This document shows positions 43,174 to 51,473 of a stretch of DNA of 64,000 nt, piece by piece. Each line of letters opens with the position of its first letter. The first letter of the stretch is position 1. This DNA is from an uncultured Aliiroseovarius sp. (GTDB lineage: Bacteria > Pseudomonadota > Alphaproteobacteria > Rhodobacterales > Rhodobacteraceae). The DNA is taken from NCBI RefSeq assembly GCF_947492455.1, contig NZ_CANLNB010000004.1, positions 396,489-460,488 of the forward strand, in the 5' to 3' direction. The position numbers and the translations under genes were made by a program. The notes under the pieces were generated by a model. That model had not been told where the DNA came from, ran no database searches, and worked only from the letters and a program-made list of their open reading frames with translations.

Positions 43174-44847
43174 TTAGTGCGAGTGGCCTTTGTCCCACTC
43201 TTCCTGCTTCGGCAGGATTTCAAAGGTGTGCTCCGGCGGCGGGCTGGGCAGGGTCCATTCCAGCGTATCCGCATATTCGTTCCAGTAGTTGGCGCGGTTT
43301 TCACGACGGCCAGCCAGCAGGGTGTAGAACACGATGCCGATGAACAGCAGGAACGACGCGAACGAGATCATAGCACCGATCGAGCTGATCTTGTTCCAGT
43401 AGGCGAAAGCTTCCGGATAGTCGATGTAACGACGCGGCATGCCCTGACGGCCCAGGAAGTGCTGCGGGAAGAAGGTCACGTTCACGCCGATGAAGAACAT
43501 CCAGAAGTGAATCTTACCTGCCAGCTCGGGGTACTGACGGCCCGACATCTTGGCGAACCAGAAGTAGATGCCTGCGAAGATACAGAAGGCCGCGCCCATG
43601 GACATGGTGTAGTGGAAGTGCGCCACAACATAGTAGGTGTCGTGATACAGACGGTCGACGCCAGCCTGCGACAGCACAACCCCGGTCACACCACCGATGG
43701 TGAACAGGAACAGGAAGCCGAAAGCGAACAGCATCGGTGTCTTGAACTCGATCGAGCCGCCCCACATCGTTGCAATCCACGAGAAGATCTTAACGCCGGT
43801 CGGAACCGCGATGACCATCGTGGCCAGCATGAAGTAGGACTGCTGCTGCAGCGACATGCCAACGGTGTACATGTGGTGTGCCCACACAACGAAGCCGATA
43901 ACGCCGATGGCGATCAGCGCCCAAACCATCGGCAGGTAGCCGAAGATCGGTTTGCGGGCGAAGGTGCCGATGACGTGGCTGATCAGGCCGAAGCCGGGCA
44001 GGATCACGATGTACACTTCCGGGTGGCCGAAGAACCACAGGATGTGCTGGTACAGGATCGGGTCGCCACCGCCCGACGGGTCAAAGAAGGTCCCACCGAA
44101 GTTACGGTCGATCAGCAGCATGGTGATGGCGCCTGCCAGAACCGGCAGCGACAGAAGGATCAGCCATGCGGTCACGAAGATCGACCACGCAAACAGAGGC
44201 ACTTTGAACAGGGTCATGCCGGGGGCACGCATGTTCAGGAACGTGGTGATGATGTTGATCGCACCCAGGATCGACGACGCACCCGAGACGTGAACGGCGA
44301 AGATTGCCAGATCCATCGAGTATCCGCCCTCGGTCGTGGACAGCGGCGGGTACAGAACCCAACCAACGCCCGACCCCAGCTGGTCGTTACCACCCGGTGC
44401 CAGCAGCGAGGCAACGCCAAGTGCAACACCCGTGGCATACAGCCAGAACGACAGGTTGTTCATGCGCGGGAACGCCATGTCCGGTGCACCAATCTGCAGC
44501 GGCATGAAGTAGTTGCCGAAACCACCGAACAGGGCCGGAATGACGACGAAGAACATCATCAGGACGCCGTGATAGGTGATCATCACGTTCCAGAGGTGGC
44601 CGTTAGGCGTACATTCTGCCGAGGCATCGGCGATGAAACGTGCGCCCTCAAGGCACATGTATTGCACGCCGGGCTCCATAAGCTCGAGGCGCATGTAAAC
44701 GGTGAAGCTGACCGAGATGAAACCAGTCAGACCAGCAAGGAACAGGTACAGAATACCGATGTCCTTGTGGTTGGTCGACATGAACCACCGGGTGAAGAAA
44801 CCACGATCATCGTGGTGGTCATGGTCGTGGATGGCTGCGTCCGCCAT
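43174..44847 (-). CDS. ctaD: Cytochrome c oxidase subunit I (aa3-type)
   Basis: A 557-residue heme-copper oxidase subunit I with twelve membrane helices. Heme a and Cu-B histidine motifs are visible: [40 protein letters not shown] with the Cu-B His and cross-linked Tyr, [14 protein letters not shown] and [20 protein letters not shown]. It opens with an acidic/His-rich tail ([20 protein letters not shown]), as in Paracoccus and Rhodobacter CtaD. The ribosome site is AAAGGGAGGGATAT. The ctaC/ctaE genes are not next to it. The gene is strongly expressed in type, with conserved codon choice. Confidence 0.98.
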   Translation of the reverse strand: MADAAIHDHDHHDDRGFFTRWFMSTNHKDIGILYLFLAGLTGFISVSFTVYMRLELMEPGVQYMCLEGARFIADASAECTPNGHLWNVMITYHGVLMMFFVVIPALFGGFGNYFMPLQIGAPDMAFPRMNNLSFWLYATGVALGVASLLAPGGNDQLGSGVGWVLYPPLSTTEGGYSMDLAIFAVHVSGASSILGAINIITTFLNMRAPGMTLFKVPLFAWSIFVTAWLILLSLPVLAGAITMLLIDRNFGGTFFDPSGGGDPILYQHILWFFGHPEVYIVILPGFGLISHVIGTFARKPIFGYLPMVWALIAIGVIGFVVWAHHMYTVGMSLQQQSYFMLATMVIAVPTGVKIFSWIATMWGGSIEFKTPMLFAFGFLFLFTIGGVTGVVLSQAGVDRLYHDTYYVVAHFHYTMSMGAAFCIFAGIYFWFAKMSGRQYPELAGKIHFWMFFIGVNVTFFPQHFLGRQGMPRRYIDYPEAFAYWNKISSIGAMISFASFLLFIGIVFYTLLAGRRENRANYWNEYADTLEWTLPSPPPEHTFEILPKQEEWDKGHSH

Positions 44848-44962
44848 ATATCCCTCCCTTTGGGGTTAACGAGGACAGGGCAGGGAGTCACCCTGCCCGG
44901 CTTTTTAACGTGTTTAATATGCAGGACGGGTCAGGGGCAACGCTGCAATGCAACGAAATGCC

Positions 44963-45005
44963 AAAAAAAATGCGTCCCGCGGACATAAATTCCATGCGGG
45001 ACGCA
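44963..45005 (-). terminator. Intrinsic terminator of the cytochrome c gene
   Basis: On the minus strand TGCGTCCCGC and GCGGGACGCA form a 10-bp stem around a 15-base loop, followed by eight T residues, 38 bases after the cytochrome c stop. Confidence 0.92.
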
Positions 45006-45042
45006 CCGTTAGCGCAATAACGCGACCTGTTGGTCGGGTTTC

Positions 45043-45522
45043 TTAGTTGGTGGTCGTCGATTCGGCTTCAGCTTCGGCAGCTTCGCCCTCAGCGGCTTCT
45101 TCTGCCGGCATCTCAGCCGAGAAGGTGGCCAGATAGGCGATGATGTTTTCAGGCTTGCCCCATTTGAAGGTCATCTTCGACTTGGCTTTGCTGTCGCCGG
45201 TAACCTCTTTCAGGTAACCCTTGGGGTCTTTGATGTAGGCGGCCAAGCTGTCAGCATCCCACACCAGGCCAGCAGCACCGGCATCTACGATCGAGTTGCC
45301 GTATTTGAAGCCTTCAACGGTGCCAGCCTGACGGCCAACAACGCCGTACAGGTTCGGGCCGGTTTTGCCGCCTTTGAAGATCACTTCACCTGCGTCATCA
45401 ACGATGGTGTGGCAGGATTTGCACTTTTTGAAGTCTTTTTCGCCTGCTGCGGCATCGCCTTCGGCAAACGCAGTGCCGGACAGAGCGATGATCATGGCTG
45501 CGGATGAGAGAATCGTTTTCAT
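45043..45522 (-). CDS. Class I cytochrome c (c2-like) with acidic C-terminal tail
   Basis: A 159-residue periplasmic electron carrier. A signal peptide (ILSSAAMIIALSGTAFA) precedes GDAAAGEKDFKKCKSCHTIV with one C-x-x-C-H heme motif. NLYGVVGRQAGTVEGFKYGN and SKMTFKWGKPENIIAYLATF follow, the methionine in M-T-F being the sixth ligand. The last ~25 residues are very acidic (EMPAEEAAEGEAAEAEAEST), an extension beyond the normal c2 end. It is upstream of ctaD on the same strand, consistent with donating electrons to the oxidase, but it has its own terminator. Confidence 0.92.
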   Translation of the reverse strand: MKTILSSAAMIIALSGTAFAEGDAAAGEKDFKKCKSCHTIVDDAGEVIFKGGKTGPNLYGVVGRQAGTVEGFKYGNSIVDAGAAGLVWDADSLAAYIKDPKGYLKEVTGDSKAKSKMTFKWGKPENIIAYLATFSAEMPAEEAAEGEAAEAEAESTTTN

Positions 45523-45636
45523 AATAGTCCTCTTGCTTGATCACATGCGCCAGATGACGCGAATTCCGGGGGAACCTGCGTCAATTTGGTACCAAATGGA
45601 AGTGGTACCTATGTCGCAGGCGCGAAAAGACGCAAA

Positions 45637-46329
45637 TTAGCGCTGATCGGCGCCAAACACGTCATCAAATATACGACGCAGGGCCACATCCAGATCATCC
45701 ATCGTGACCGGAAGTCCCAGATCCACAAGGCTGGTGACGCCGTGTTCCGAGATCCCACAGGGCACGATGCCCGAGAAATGCTCGAGATCCGGTTCCACAT
45801 TGATCGAGATGCCGTGGAAGCTGATCCATTTGCGCAGGCGCACGCCAATGGCGGCGATCTTGTCTTCAGGCGGCTGTCCCAACGCGGTCAGCGGCTTGTC
45901 ATCGCGCACGACCCAGACACCCACGCGGCCTTCGCGCCGTTCGCCGGTCACGTTGAACTCGGCAAGGGTCTTGATGACCCACTCTTCCAGTGCGGCCACA
46001 AAGGCACGCACATCGCGCCCGCGCTTGCCGACATCCAGCATGACATAGGCCACACGCTGTCCGGGGCCGTGATAGGTATACTGCCCGCCGCGCTTGCTTT
46101 CATAGACAGGGAAGCGATCCGGCGCGACCAGATCCTTCGGATTGGCCGAGGTGCCCGCAGTATAAAGGGGCGGGTGCTCTAACAGCCAGATAAGCTCTCC
46201 GGCTTCGCCGCGCGCCATGGCGTCGGCATGGGCTTCCATACGGGCGACGGCGGTCTCGTAATCTACCAGATCGGTGGCGACTTCCCACGTGACGGGGGGC
46301 ATATCCAAAGCGTTGTCCATGACCGTCAT
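45637..46329 (-). CDS. lipB: Octanoyltransferase
   Basis: A 230-residue LipB that moves octanoate from acyl carrier protein to lipoyl domains. Diagnostic motifs: [80 protein letters not shown] and the catalytic cysteine in [17 protein letters not shown]. The ATG at 46329 has a CAGGTG ribosome site; a second ATG follows three codons later. The tRNA-Leu gene begins 115 bases beyond its start on the other strand. Confidence 0.96.
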   Translation of the reverse strand: MTVMDNALDMPPVTWEVATDLVDYETAVARMEAHADAMARGEAGELIWLLEHPPLYTAGTSANPKDLVAPDRFPVYESKRGGQYTYHGPGQRVAYVMLDVGKRGRDVRAFVAALEEWVIKTLAEFNVTGERREGRVGVWVVRDDKPLTALGQPPEDKIAAIGVRLRKWISFHGISINVEPDLEHFSGIVPCGISEHGVTSLVDLGLPVTMDDLDVALRRIFDDVFGADQR

Positions 46330-46444
46330 TTGGCACCTGAAAGGCTGCTTGTCAAAAAGCACGCGGAAATTCTTTTCGCGCGTCGGTTTTGGTCTTCACA
46401 ATAACCCACCCCTTCGCTATGAAGCGCGTCACCTAGCCTGACAT

Positions 46445-46531
46445 GCGGTCGTGGCGGAATTGGTAGACGCGCAGCGTTGAGGTCGCTGTGAGGTAACACT
46501 CGTGCGGGTTCGAGTCCCGCCGACCGCACCA
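46445..46531 (+). tRNA. tRNA-Leu (anticodon GAG)
   Basis: An 87-base class II tRNA including encoded CCA. Acceptor stem GCGGTCG pairs with CGACCGC; the anticodon stem CAGCG/CGCTG encloses the loop TTGAGGT with anticodon GAG; the long variable arm TGTGAGGTAACACTCGT and TTCGAGT T loop are typical of tRNA-Leu. Its 3' end is the integration site of the island that follows. Confidence 0.96.
46518..46531 (+). repeat. Left attachment repeat (attL) within tRNA-Leu
   Basis: CGCCGACCGCACCA is the last 14 bases of the tRNA gene and recurs exactly at 56118-56131 in the same orientation. It preserves the tRNA 3' end on integration. Confidence 0.85.
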
Positions 46532-47074
46532 AAACACCTTAGATATTTGTTTTGCATCAATGGGATATGTTGGTTGGCTCAGATGTAACCCACCCCTGAA
46601 ACCACCCTTTCGTGATGGCTGTAACTAGGTTGCTCACCCAAACTCGGTGTGGGAGGGGGAGAGATCATACCAATCTTACAAACGGCGGACGGCCTCAGTG
46701 CCTTCATGCTCTGTTGTGAGTTGAGAGGCTTACGGGGGCATTGAAGTGCCCCTAGATTGGTAGACGCTTTGCTTGGTAATTTTGGAAGCAAAGGACGATG
46801 CAAATGTCAGGGCAAGTTCGTATGAAACCTTCTGCTCCTGTTTGATGACGCGACTAGCGTCGTGCAAATATGAAATTTTCCAACTTTTGGGACCCTTTTG
46901 GAACGTGTATCAGGCGCACTGATTGAAGCAGTTTTATTCTTCCAATCGTGCTGGAGCTTAACTACATATAGTGCCCGAGTGTGTTTGGGCTCGCATGCGC
47001 AAATATATGTCATAATTGCGGTTCACAGCTCTAGCGCTAAGCTTGAAAGCTTGAGAAGAAGAAGACGATACAGG
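46532..47074. other. Island left end without a supported gene
   Basis: These 543 AT-rich bases after the tRNA hold no reading frame I can support. A 12-base ATTGGTAGACGC at 46756-46767 matches the D-arm of the tRNA-Leu (46459-46470) and may be a remnant or chance. The promoter of the EVE-methyltransferase-nuclease set must lie here. Confidence 0.5.
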
Positions 47075-47527
47075 TTGGAAAACGACAACTTTTTCATAGC
47101 AGTGACGCAAGACGGATATTCAGACGCTGGTCATAAAACGACCGCATTTGAGATCGTACGATCGAGGCTAGGCCAAGGTCTTTGGCCTGTCTATAAGCAC
47201 ACAAACAATCGGCATGCGATTGCTCAAGGCGGTTTATTGTTTTTTTATGTAGGTGGCCAAGGAGTGAACGGGGGTTCAGTGGTCGCCAAAGCAAATATTG
47301 ACGGCTACGTAACCCCACGCAGACGCCTTCCAAGAGAACTCTATTCTGCGTCTGAGGTCGAGGGATTGGTGAAGTTCAGAAACATAGTTGAGTTCTCACC
47401 AGTGCCGCTCAAACCGCTACTGATAAAGCAAGGTGTAATCAGAGAAGAAAACAAAAAATGGGGGGCGTTTCTCATGGGTGGGTTTAAACGCATTCCCAAA
47501 GCAGTATCCGAGGAGTTGTTAGCTTGA
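47075..47527 (+). CDS. EVE-like (PUA superfamily) domain protein
   Basis: A ~150-residue protein with the layout of an EVE domain, a PUA-like pocket that reads modified bases: FFIAVTQDGYSDAGHKTTAF, AIAQGGLLFFYVGGQGVNGG, SVVAKANIDGYVTPRRRLPR, and a C-terminal PLKPLLIKQGVIREENKKWG with AFLMGGFKRIPKAVSEEL, close to the family ending. No good ATG exists; TTG 47075 is proposed because the domain begins there, and the frame remains open upstream. Its TGA overlaps the methyltransferase TTG start. EVE proteins are often beside modification-dependent restriction genes. Confidence 0.6.
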   Translation: MENDNFFIAVTQDGYSDAGHKTTAFEIVRSRLGQGLWPVYKHTNNRHAIAQGGLLFFYVGGQGVNGGSVVAKANIDGYVTPRRRLPRELYSASEVEGLVKFRNIVEFSPVPLKPLLIKQGVIREENKKWGAFLMGGFKRIPKAVSEELLA

Positions 47528-48636
47528 ACGCGAAAACTATCGATCTGTTTAGTGGCGCGGGCGGCTTCACTGAAGGATTGCGAAAAGCAGGCTACAGCAC
47601 ATTGCTTGCAAATGATTTTGATGAAATGGCGTGTAAGACGTTCACCCATAACCATCCAAATGTGCCGTCAATCTGCCGTGATATTGCTAAACTCCCTGTA
47701 GAAGAAATCCTTGAGCGAACGGGATTGAGCAACGGGGAGTTGGACCTTGTTGTGGGTGGGCCGCCTTGCCAAGGTTTCAGTCTTGCTGGGCGTAGGATGG
47801 TTGATGATCCTAGAAACAAGATGTTTCTTGAATTCGTTAGGGTCGTGAATGGCTTAAAGCCAAAAGCCTTTGTCTTTGAAAATGTCTCAGGCATTCTTAC
47901 GATGCAAAAAGGCGAAGTCGTTAGGGCCATTGTCGCGGCGTTTGAGAGAATTGGATACAGTTGCGAGTACCGTGTCTTGAATTCTGCTGACTATGGTGTT
48001 CCGCAAAAACGCCTACGTTTCATCTTGGTTGGATCACGAGACGGAAAGCAGATCGGTTTTCCACGTCCAAGCCACTTTTCTTCGACGTGCCAAGGAACCT
48101 TGTTCCAAGAAAATCTTCCAACTCATGTAACTTCTTGGGACGCTTTAAGCGACCTACCATATATTGAGCAAGGGCAGGGAGAAGAGTTGCTAACGCACTC
48201 CGGGGACTATCACAATGCATATCAAGAAGAGCGTCGCGGCTCACGTATTCCGGGCACGATTTTCAACCATAGAGCCACTTCACATTCTGAGCGCATCATA
48301 GAAAGGTATGCTGCAATTCCAGAGGGTGGTGACAACTCGCAAGTCCCCGACCACCTGCGCACAAAGAAGATCAACGTTTATAAAATCCACAGCGATTTCC
48401 CGGCGCGAACGGTAACATGTAACCACCGCACTGATTTGCTTCACCCTAAAGTTCCAAGAGGAACTACAGTTCGAGAGGCTGCACGTCTTCAGAGTTTTGA
48501 TGATGACTATCAGTTTTTTGGAAATCTCACACGGAAAGCAAAGTGGGTTACTCAGGACGACCAAGTGGGCAATGCGGTTCCTCCCCTTCTTGCTCGAGCG
48601 CTTGGTCAACACATAAAAGAAGTCATGGATTGGTAG
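47524..48636 (+). CDS. DNA (cytosine-5-)-methyltransferase
   Basis: A 370-residue C5 methyltransferase with all core motifs in order: I TIDLFSGAGGFTEGLRKAGY, IV VGGPPCQGFSLAGRR with the catalytic cysteine, VI KAFVFENVSGIL, VIII YGVPQKRLRFILVGSR, and IX/X ARLQSFDDDYQFF with VTQDDQVGNAVPPLLARALG. The target-recognition region lies between VIII and IX (about residues 185-290). It starts with TTG overlapping the EVE-like gene and is seven bases before the nuclease gene, so the three form one transcription unit. Confidence 0.95.
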   Translation: MNAKTIDLFSGAGGFTEGLRKAGYSTLLANDFDEMACKTFTHNHPNVPSICRDIAKLPVEEILERTGLSNGELDLVVGGPPCQGFSLAGRRMVDDPRNKMFLEFVRVVNGLKPKAFVFENVSGILTMQKGEVVRAIVAAFERIGYSCEYRVLNSADYGVPQKRLRFILVGSRDGKQIGFPRPSHFSSTCQGTLFQENLPTHVTSWDALSDLPYIEQGQGEELLTHSGDYHNAYQEERRGSRIPGTIFNHRATSHSERIIERYAAIPEGGDNSQVPDHLRTKKINVYKIHSDFPARTVTCNHRTDLLHPKVPRGTTVREAARLQSFDDDYQFFGNLTRKAKWVTQDDQVGNAVPPLLARALGQHIKEVMDW

Positions 48637-48642
48637 ATTGGT

Positions 48643-49554
48643 ATGGTTGCATCTGCGGGACACAAACTTGGGCAAATAATTGGAGATTGGTGGGAAGAAC
48701 ATGTTGTTTTGCCTCTACTAGCAGAGGTTGCCGAAAGCCTCGATCTCTTCATAGACAATAGGTACGTTGATCGAAACTGTCGTGGTGGGAAGATCCTTTG
48801 GCCTGACAGCGAAGGTAACGCTGTCGACTACGATTATGTGCTTGAACTTGGAGGAACGCCCGAGGTGAAAGGGGTCCCTGTAGCATTTATAGAATGCTTC
48901 TGGAGGCGTGGCGCGAGACACTCCAAAGACAAGGCCCGGGATGATACCAATAAGCTTCTTCCTATGCGTGCGACTTACCCAACTGCAAGGATGCTTGCGA
49001 TTGCGGCCTGTGGTGAGTTCACAGGGCCCGCACGCGACTATGTTCGATCCCGCGAAGTAGAACTTTTTTACATAAGTAAATCGAACATTGTACGTGCATT
49101 TGCTGAGCTGGATTTGCAGATTGACTATCCGGATGGTCTTCCCGAAGATCAAAAGCTTGATCTAGTCAATCGCTTAGAGGCCTCTCTTTCAAGTGAAGTG
49201 AAGCAGAATGCTTTCAACGGTCTTCGGGAAATCGTTGGAGGGAAGTCTTTCCGCTCGTTCCAAGCGAAAGTGGCCAGTTCGCTCGCCGCAATGCCACAGG
49301 AAGTTCACTTGTATGTACTGACCAGAACTGGCCCCTTAGTTTTTCAATCGACGCGTGAGGTAACCGAGTTCTTAAGCTCAAGTATCGATTGGAGCAAGTT
49401 AGGTGGCGAACAGCGCGAGTTTGTTTACCATGTGGTTTACACTGATGGGGCGGAGTTTAGCGTTACAGCTTCAAACTTTGAGGAATTAAAGCAGCTTCAT
49501 GAACAAGTTGAGATGTTGGAAGCTCACATGCGATCAGTAGATTATGATTGGTAG
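48643..49554 (+). CDS. Candidate type II restriction endonuclease
   Basis: A 303-residue protein placed right after the methyltransferase. The N-terminal half looks like a PD-(D/E)XK nuclease: GNAVDYDYVLELGGTPEVKG supplies the Asp, and VAFIECFWRRGARHSKDKAR supplies the Glu, with C-F-W where the usual x-K would be and basic residues shortly after. Helices LGQIIGDWWEEHVVLPLLAE precede it. The C-terminal half (from about residue 190) is a separate domain with VHLYVLTRTGPLVFQSTREV and a helical end. Nuclease function is inferred from context and this pattern, not proven. Confidence 0.6.
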   Translation: MVASAGHKLGQIIGDWWEEHVVLPLLAEVAESLDLFIDNRYVDRNCRGGKILWPDSEGNAVDYDYVLELGGTPEVKGVPVAFIECFWRRGARHSKDKARDDTNKLLPMRATYPTARMLAIAACGEFTGPARDYVRSREVELFYISKSNIVRAFAELDLQIDYPDGLPEDQKLDLVNRLEASLSSEVKQNAFNGLREIVGGKSFRSFQAKVASSLAAMPQEVHLYVLTRTGPLVFQSTREVTEFLSSSIDWSKLGGEQREFVYHVVYTDGAEFSVTASNFEELKQLHEQVEMLEAHMRSVDYDW

Positions 49555-49627
49555 TGATGTGTTTTAGGGTGGTGGTTAGGCGCAAGTAACTGTCTAGTTC
49601 AACGGAACTGGATTAGGTTTCTTCTCT

Positions 49628-49725
49628 GAGCGTATTTCAAACGATTGTCAAAGGCGTTGCAACCCGTTGCAATTTCGAACTGGGCGAACTGATCGAACTA
49701 TTCAGACCATTGCAACGGGTGGCGC
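49628..49725. repeat. 98-bp hairpin element, copy 1
   Basis: About 86% identical (14 differences, no gaps) and in the same orientation as the element at 51376-51473. Contains arms ACCCGTTGCAAT (49662-49673) and ATTGCAACGGGT (49709-49720), a perfect 12-bp inverted repeat around 35 bases, and a full TTGCAAC-CC-GTTGCAA palindrome at 49657-49672. It lies between converging genes in the nuclease-to-unknown gap (49555-49812). Confidence 0.9.
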
Positions 49726-49812
49726 TAAGCTACCTTCCCGTATCAAATCGACCGAAACTGTCGCATTGGTGTGGGCGTCAGGCAGCACTCTAATTGGCGT
49801 TTTGACCTAATA

Positions 49813-50916
49813 TCATTCACCCAACCTCATGACGTCGTAAGCCATTAGCACTTCTCGAAGAGCCTTTTTGTCCCCTGCGGACAACGTGATATCCTTGCGA
49901 TACTGGCTACCTTCAAACCGAAGAATTGCTTCTTTGGCATTTGCCAGAGACCTAAGCACCTCTATTTGATAGCCCGACGGGATGTCGTCGCGCCATTCCC
50001 AAATTTTCGCATTGTTGTCTCGCTCAAACACACCCGAAATGAATGGTTCTTTTATTCCGTCATGCCAAGCAGTCACGCGCTCAACAAAAAGCCAATTTGA
50101 GGCGGTGTAGATAGTTTTCATGCGAAGCCACGGCTGGCCCTCTCCTTTGCGACCAACGTACAGATAAACTGTTGAACGGGAATTGAGATACCTTGGAGAA
50201 TTGGGGTGCGTGTAAAACGTTAATCCCTCAACCTTGTCTTCCTTTGCTGCTAGGCGTCTCACAACAGCTTGTCGTGCGTTCTGTCTTCGGCGTTCATACT
50301 CAACCACCTTATTTGCGTAGGTGTTGTTCTCAGGGCGTATCGCGACAAGCAACTTGTAGCCACGGATATTTCCGTCGTAATCAGATGCAGGAAGTGGCCG
50401 GACTGAAGCTAGAGCACGGTTTTCAAGCTCAATTGCGTGTTCTTCGACGTCAACACCTTGTCGGCGAAGTTTTGAAAAAATCCTCTCAACTACTGATCTG
50501 TTTCCGGTCTCGAATGCGCGGTAGATGTCGCGAATGTCTTCGTCGATTTGAGCTAGTCGAGCGGCTTCCCTATCAGATGCCTTTTCTTCTTCGGCTATTG
50601 GGGTAGGTGTGGTTGATGCGGGTGCCGAATTTGTCGCGGACTGGGATGGTTTTGTTCCCGTGTCGACTTCGGTTTGATCAGCAACGGTTGCAACTTTGTC
50701 TGCGGGCGGACCCTGAAAAGCGAGAATGATAAATGACAATAAAAGTATCCCAAGGGTTTTGGCCGCCCTGATACGTGTCTTGAATGGTTTAAACGGATAG
50801 AGAATACCTGCGATCGCAATTGGTACTAGCAGGAAATTTATCATCAGAAGATTGGTTAACACTATGATCTGTCCTTTGGAATGCTTTTCAATGTAACCAT
50901 CAGGAGAAAATGGCAT
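49813..50916 (-). CDS. Unknown membrane protein of the island
   Basis: A 367-residue protein. Two hydrophobic helices (LLMINFLLVPIAIAGILYPF; TLGILLLSFIILAFQG) are followed by a Thr/Ser/Pro/Ala-rich linker (SQSATNSAPASTTPTPIAEE), a charged helical region (DIRDIYRAFETGNRSVVERI) and a beta-rich C-terminal domain (YTHPNSPRYLNSRSTVYLYV; RMKTIYTASNWLFVERVTAW). I do not recognise the family. No ribosome site precedes the ATG at 50916; a GTG 18 codons later with AAGGACAG upstream is an alternative start. It follows the small two-helix gene by 127 bases. Confidence 0.6.
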   Translation of the reverse strand: MPFSPDGYIEKHSKGQIIVLTNLLMINFLLVPIAIAGILYPFKPFKTRIRAAKTLGILLLSFIILAFQGPPADKVATVADQTEVDTGTKPSQSATNSAPASTTPTPIAEEEKASDREAARLAQIDEDIRDIYRAFETGNRSVVERIFSKLRRQGVDVEEHAIELENRALASVRPLPASDYDGNIRGYKLLVAIRPENNTYANKVVEYERRRQNARQAVVRRLAAKEDKVEGLTFYTHPNSPRYLNSRSTVYLYVGRKGEGQPWLRMKTIYTASNWLFVERVTAWHDGIKEPFISGVFERDNNAKIWEWRDDIPSGYQIEVLRSLANAKEAILRFEGSQYRKDITLSAGDKKALREVLMAYDVMRLGE

Positions 50917-51043
50917 TTATTTGACCAATAATAGTTGATCTGAAAATTAACCTTTACAACCGCTTAGGCTTTGCTGTGCGGGTTTCTTGTTGTTTCGTCA
51001 GTGCTTGGCCGCATTTGTTCCGCGTTCTGACGCCGGACTTTTC

Positions 51044-51301
51044 CTAGAGCACCCTCGCGAGGATGAAGCCGACCAACAACCACAGGGGCCATGTCAGGAT
51101 GAATACCCCCTTGCAGATCAGGTGGGTAAGCGTAAGTGCGCGTTCTCCGGCTTGCATTGTGGCTTGGTTATAGCAAACCTCGATAAGGTCGCTTTCGGTG
51201 CGACATCTAGCGACATCGGATGCCGAGACATCCCGTAGGATGATTGTCTTCCAGAACCATGCCCCGATGAGCATGTAAGCGAATGCAGCCCAGATCGTCA
51301 T
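51044..51301 (-). CDS. Small two-helix membrane protein of the island
   Basis: An 85-residue protein starting at ATG 51301 behind a strong GAGGAG ribosome site: MTIWAAFAYMLIGAWFWKTI as the first helix, a loop with RCRTESDLIEVCYNQATMQA containing two cysteines, and HLICKGVFILTWPLWLLVGF as the second. No known family. A perfect TTGCAAC-TC-GTTGCAA palindrome lies at 51334-51349, 33-48 bases upstream, in its probable promoter. Two-helix proteins often serve as membrane-damaging effectors next to RT genes, but this is analogy only. Confidence 0.6.
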   Translation of the reverse strand: MTIWAAFAYMLIGAWFWKTIILRDVSASDVARCRTESDLIEVCYNQATMQAGERALTLTHLICKGVFILTWPLWLLVGFILARVL

Positions 51302-51333
51302 GTTAAATTTCTCCTCGTCAGTTCGGCCAAACT

Positions 51334-51349
51334 TTGCAACTCGTTGCAA
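51334..51349. promoter_or_regulatory. TTGCAAC-N2-GTTGCAA palindrome upstream of the small membrane gene
   Basis: A perfect copy (centre TC) of the palindrome repeated through the island, positioned like an operator 33 bases upstream of the start codon. A further half-site GTTGCAAC overlaps its right arm. Confidence 0.65.
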
Positions 51350-51375
51350 CCCGAATTGGGGCCGGTCTCAGCCCA

Positions 51376-51473
51376 GAGCGTATTTCAGACGGTTATCAAA
51401 GGCGCTGCAACCCGTTGCAATTGTGCGCTGGGCGCACTGGTCGATCTTTTCAGACCATTGCAACGGGTTGCAC
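51376..51473. repeat. 98-bp hairpin element, copy 2
   Basis: Arms TGCAACCCGTTGCAAT (51406-51421) and ATTGCAACGGGTTGCA (51457-51472) are a perfect 16-bp inverted repeat around 35 bases, and the loop has its own GTGCGC-TGG-GCGCAC hairpin (51423-51437). It overlaps the 3' end of the 51385-51879 gene, where it supplies about the last 30 codons. Confidence 0.9.

Noticed and set aside
43066..44988. 640-codon open frame on the plus strand opposite ctaD
   Set aside because: Antisense shadow; composition (His, Arg, Gln-rich) is typical of reversed membrane-protein coding sequence.
46756..46767. 12-base match to the tRNA-Leu D-arm as a second attachment site
   Set aside because: Does not include the 3' end used by the integrase and is short enough to be chance.
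49628..51473. The paired 98-bp elements as a CRISPR array
   Set aside because: Only two copies 1.75 kb apart with genes between them; no regular spacers and no cas genes.
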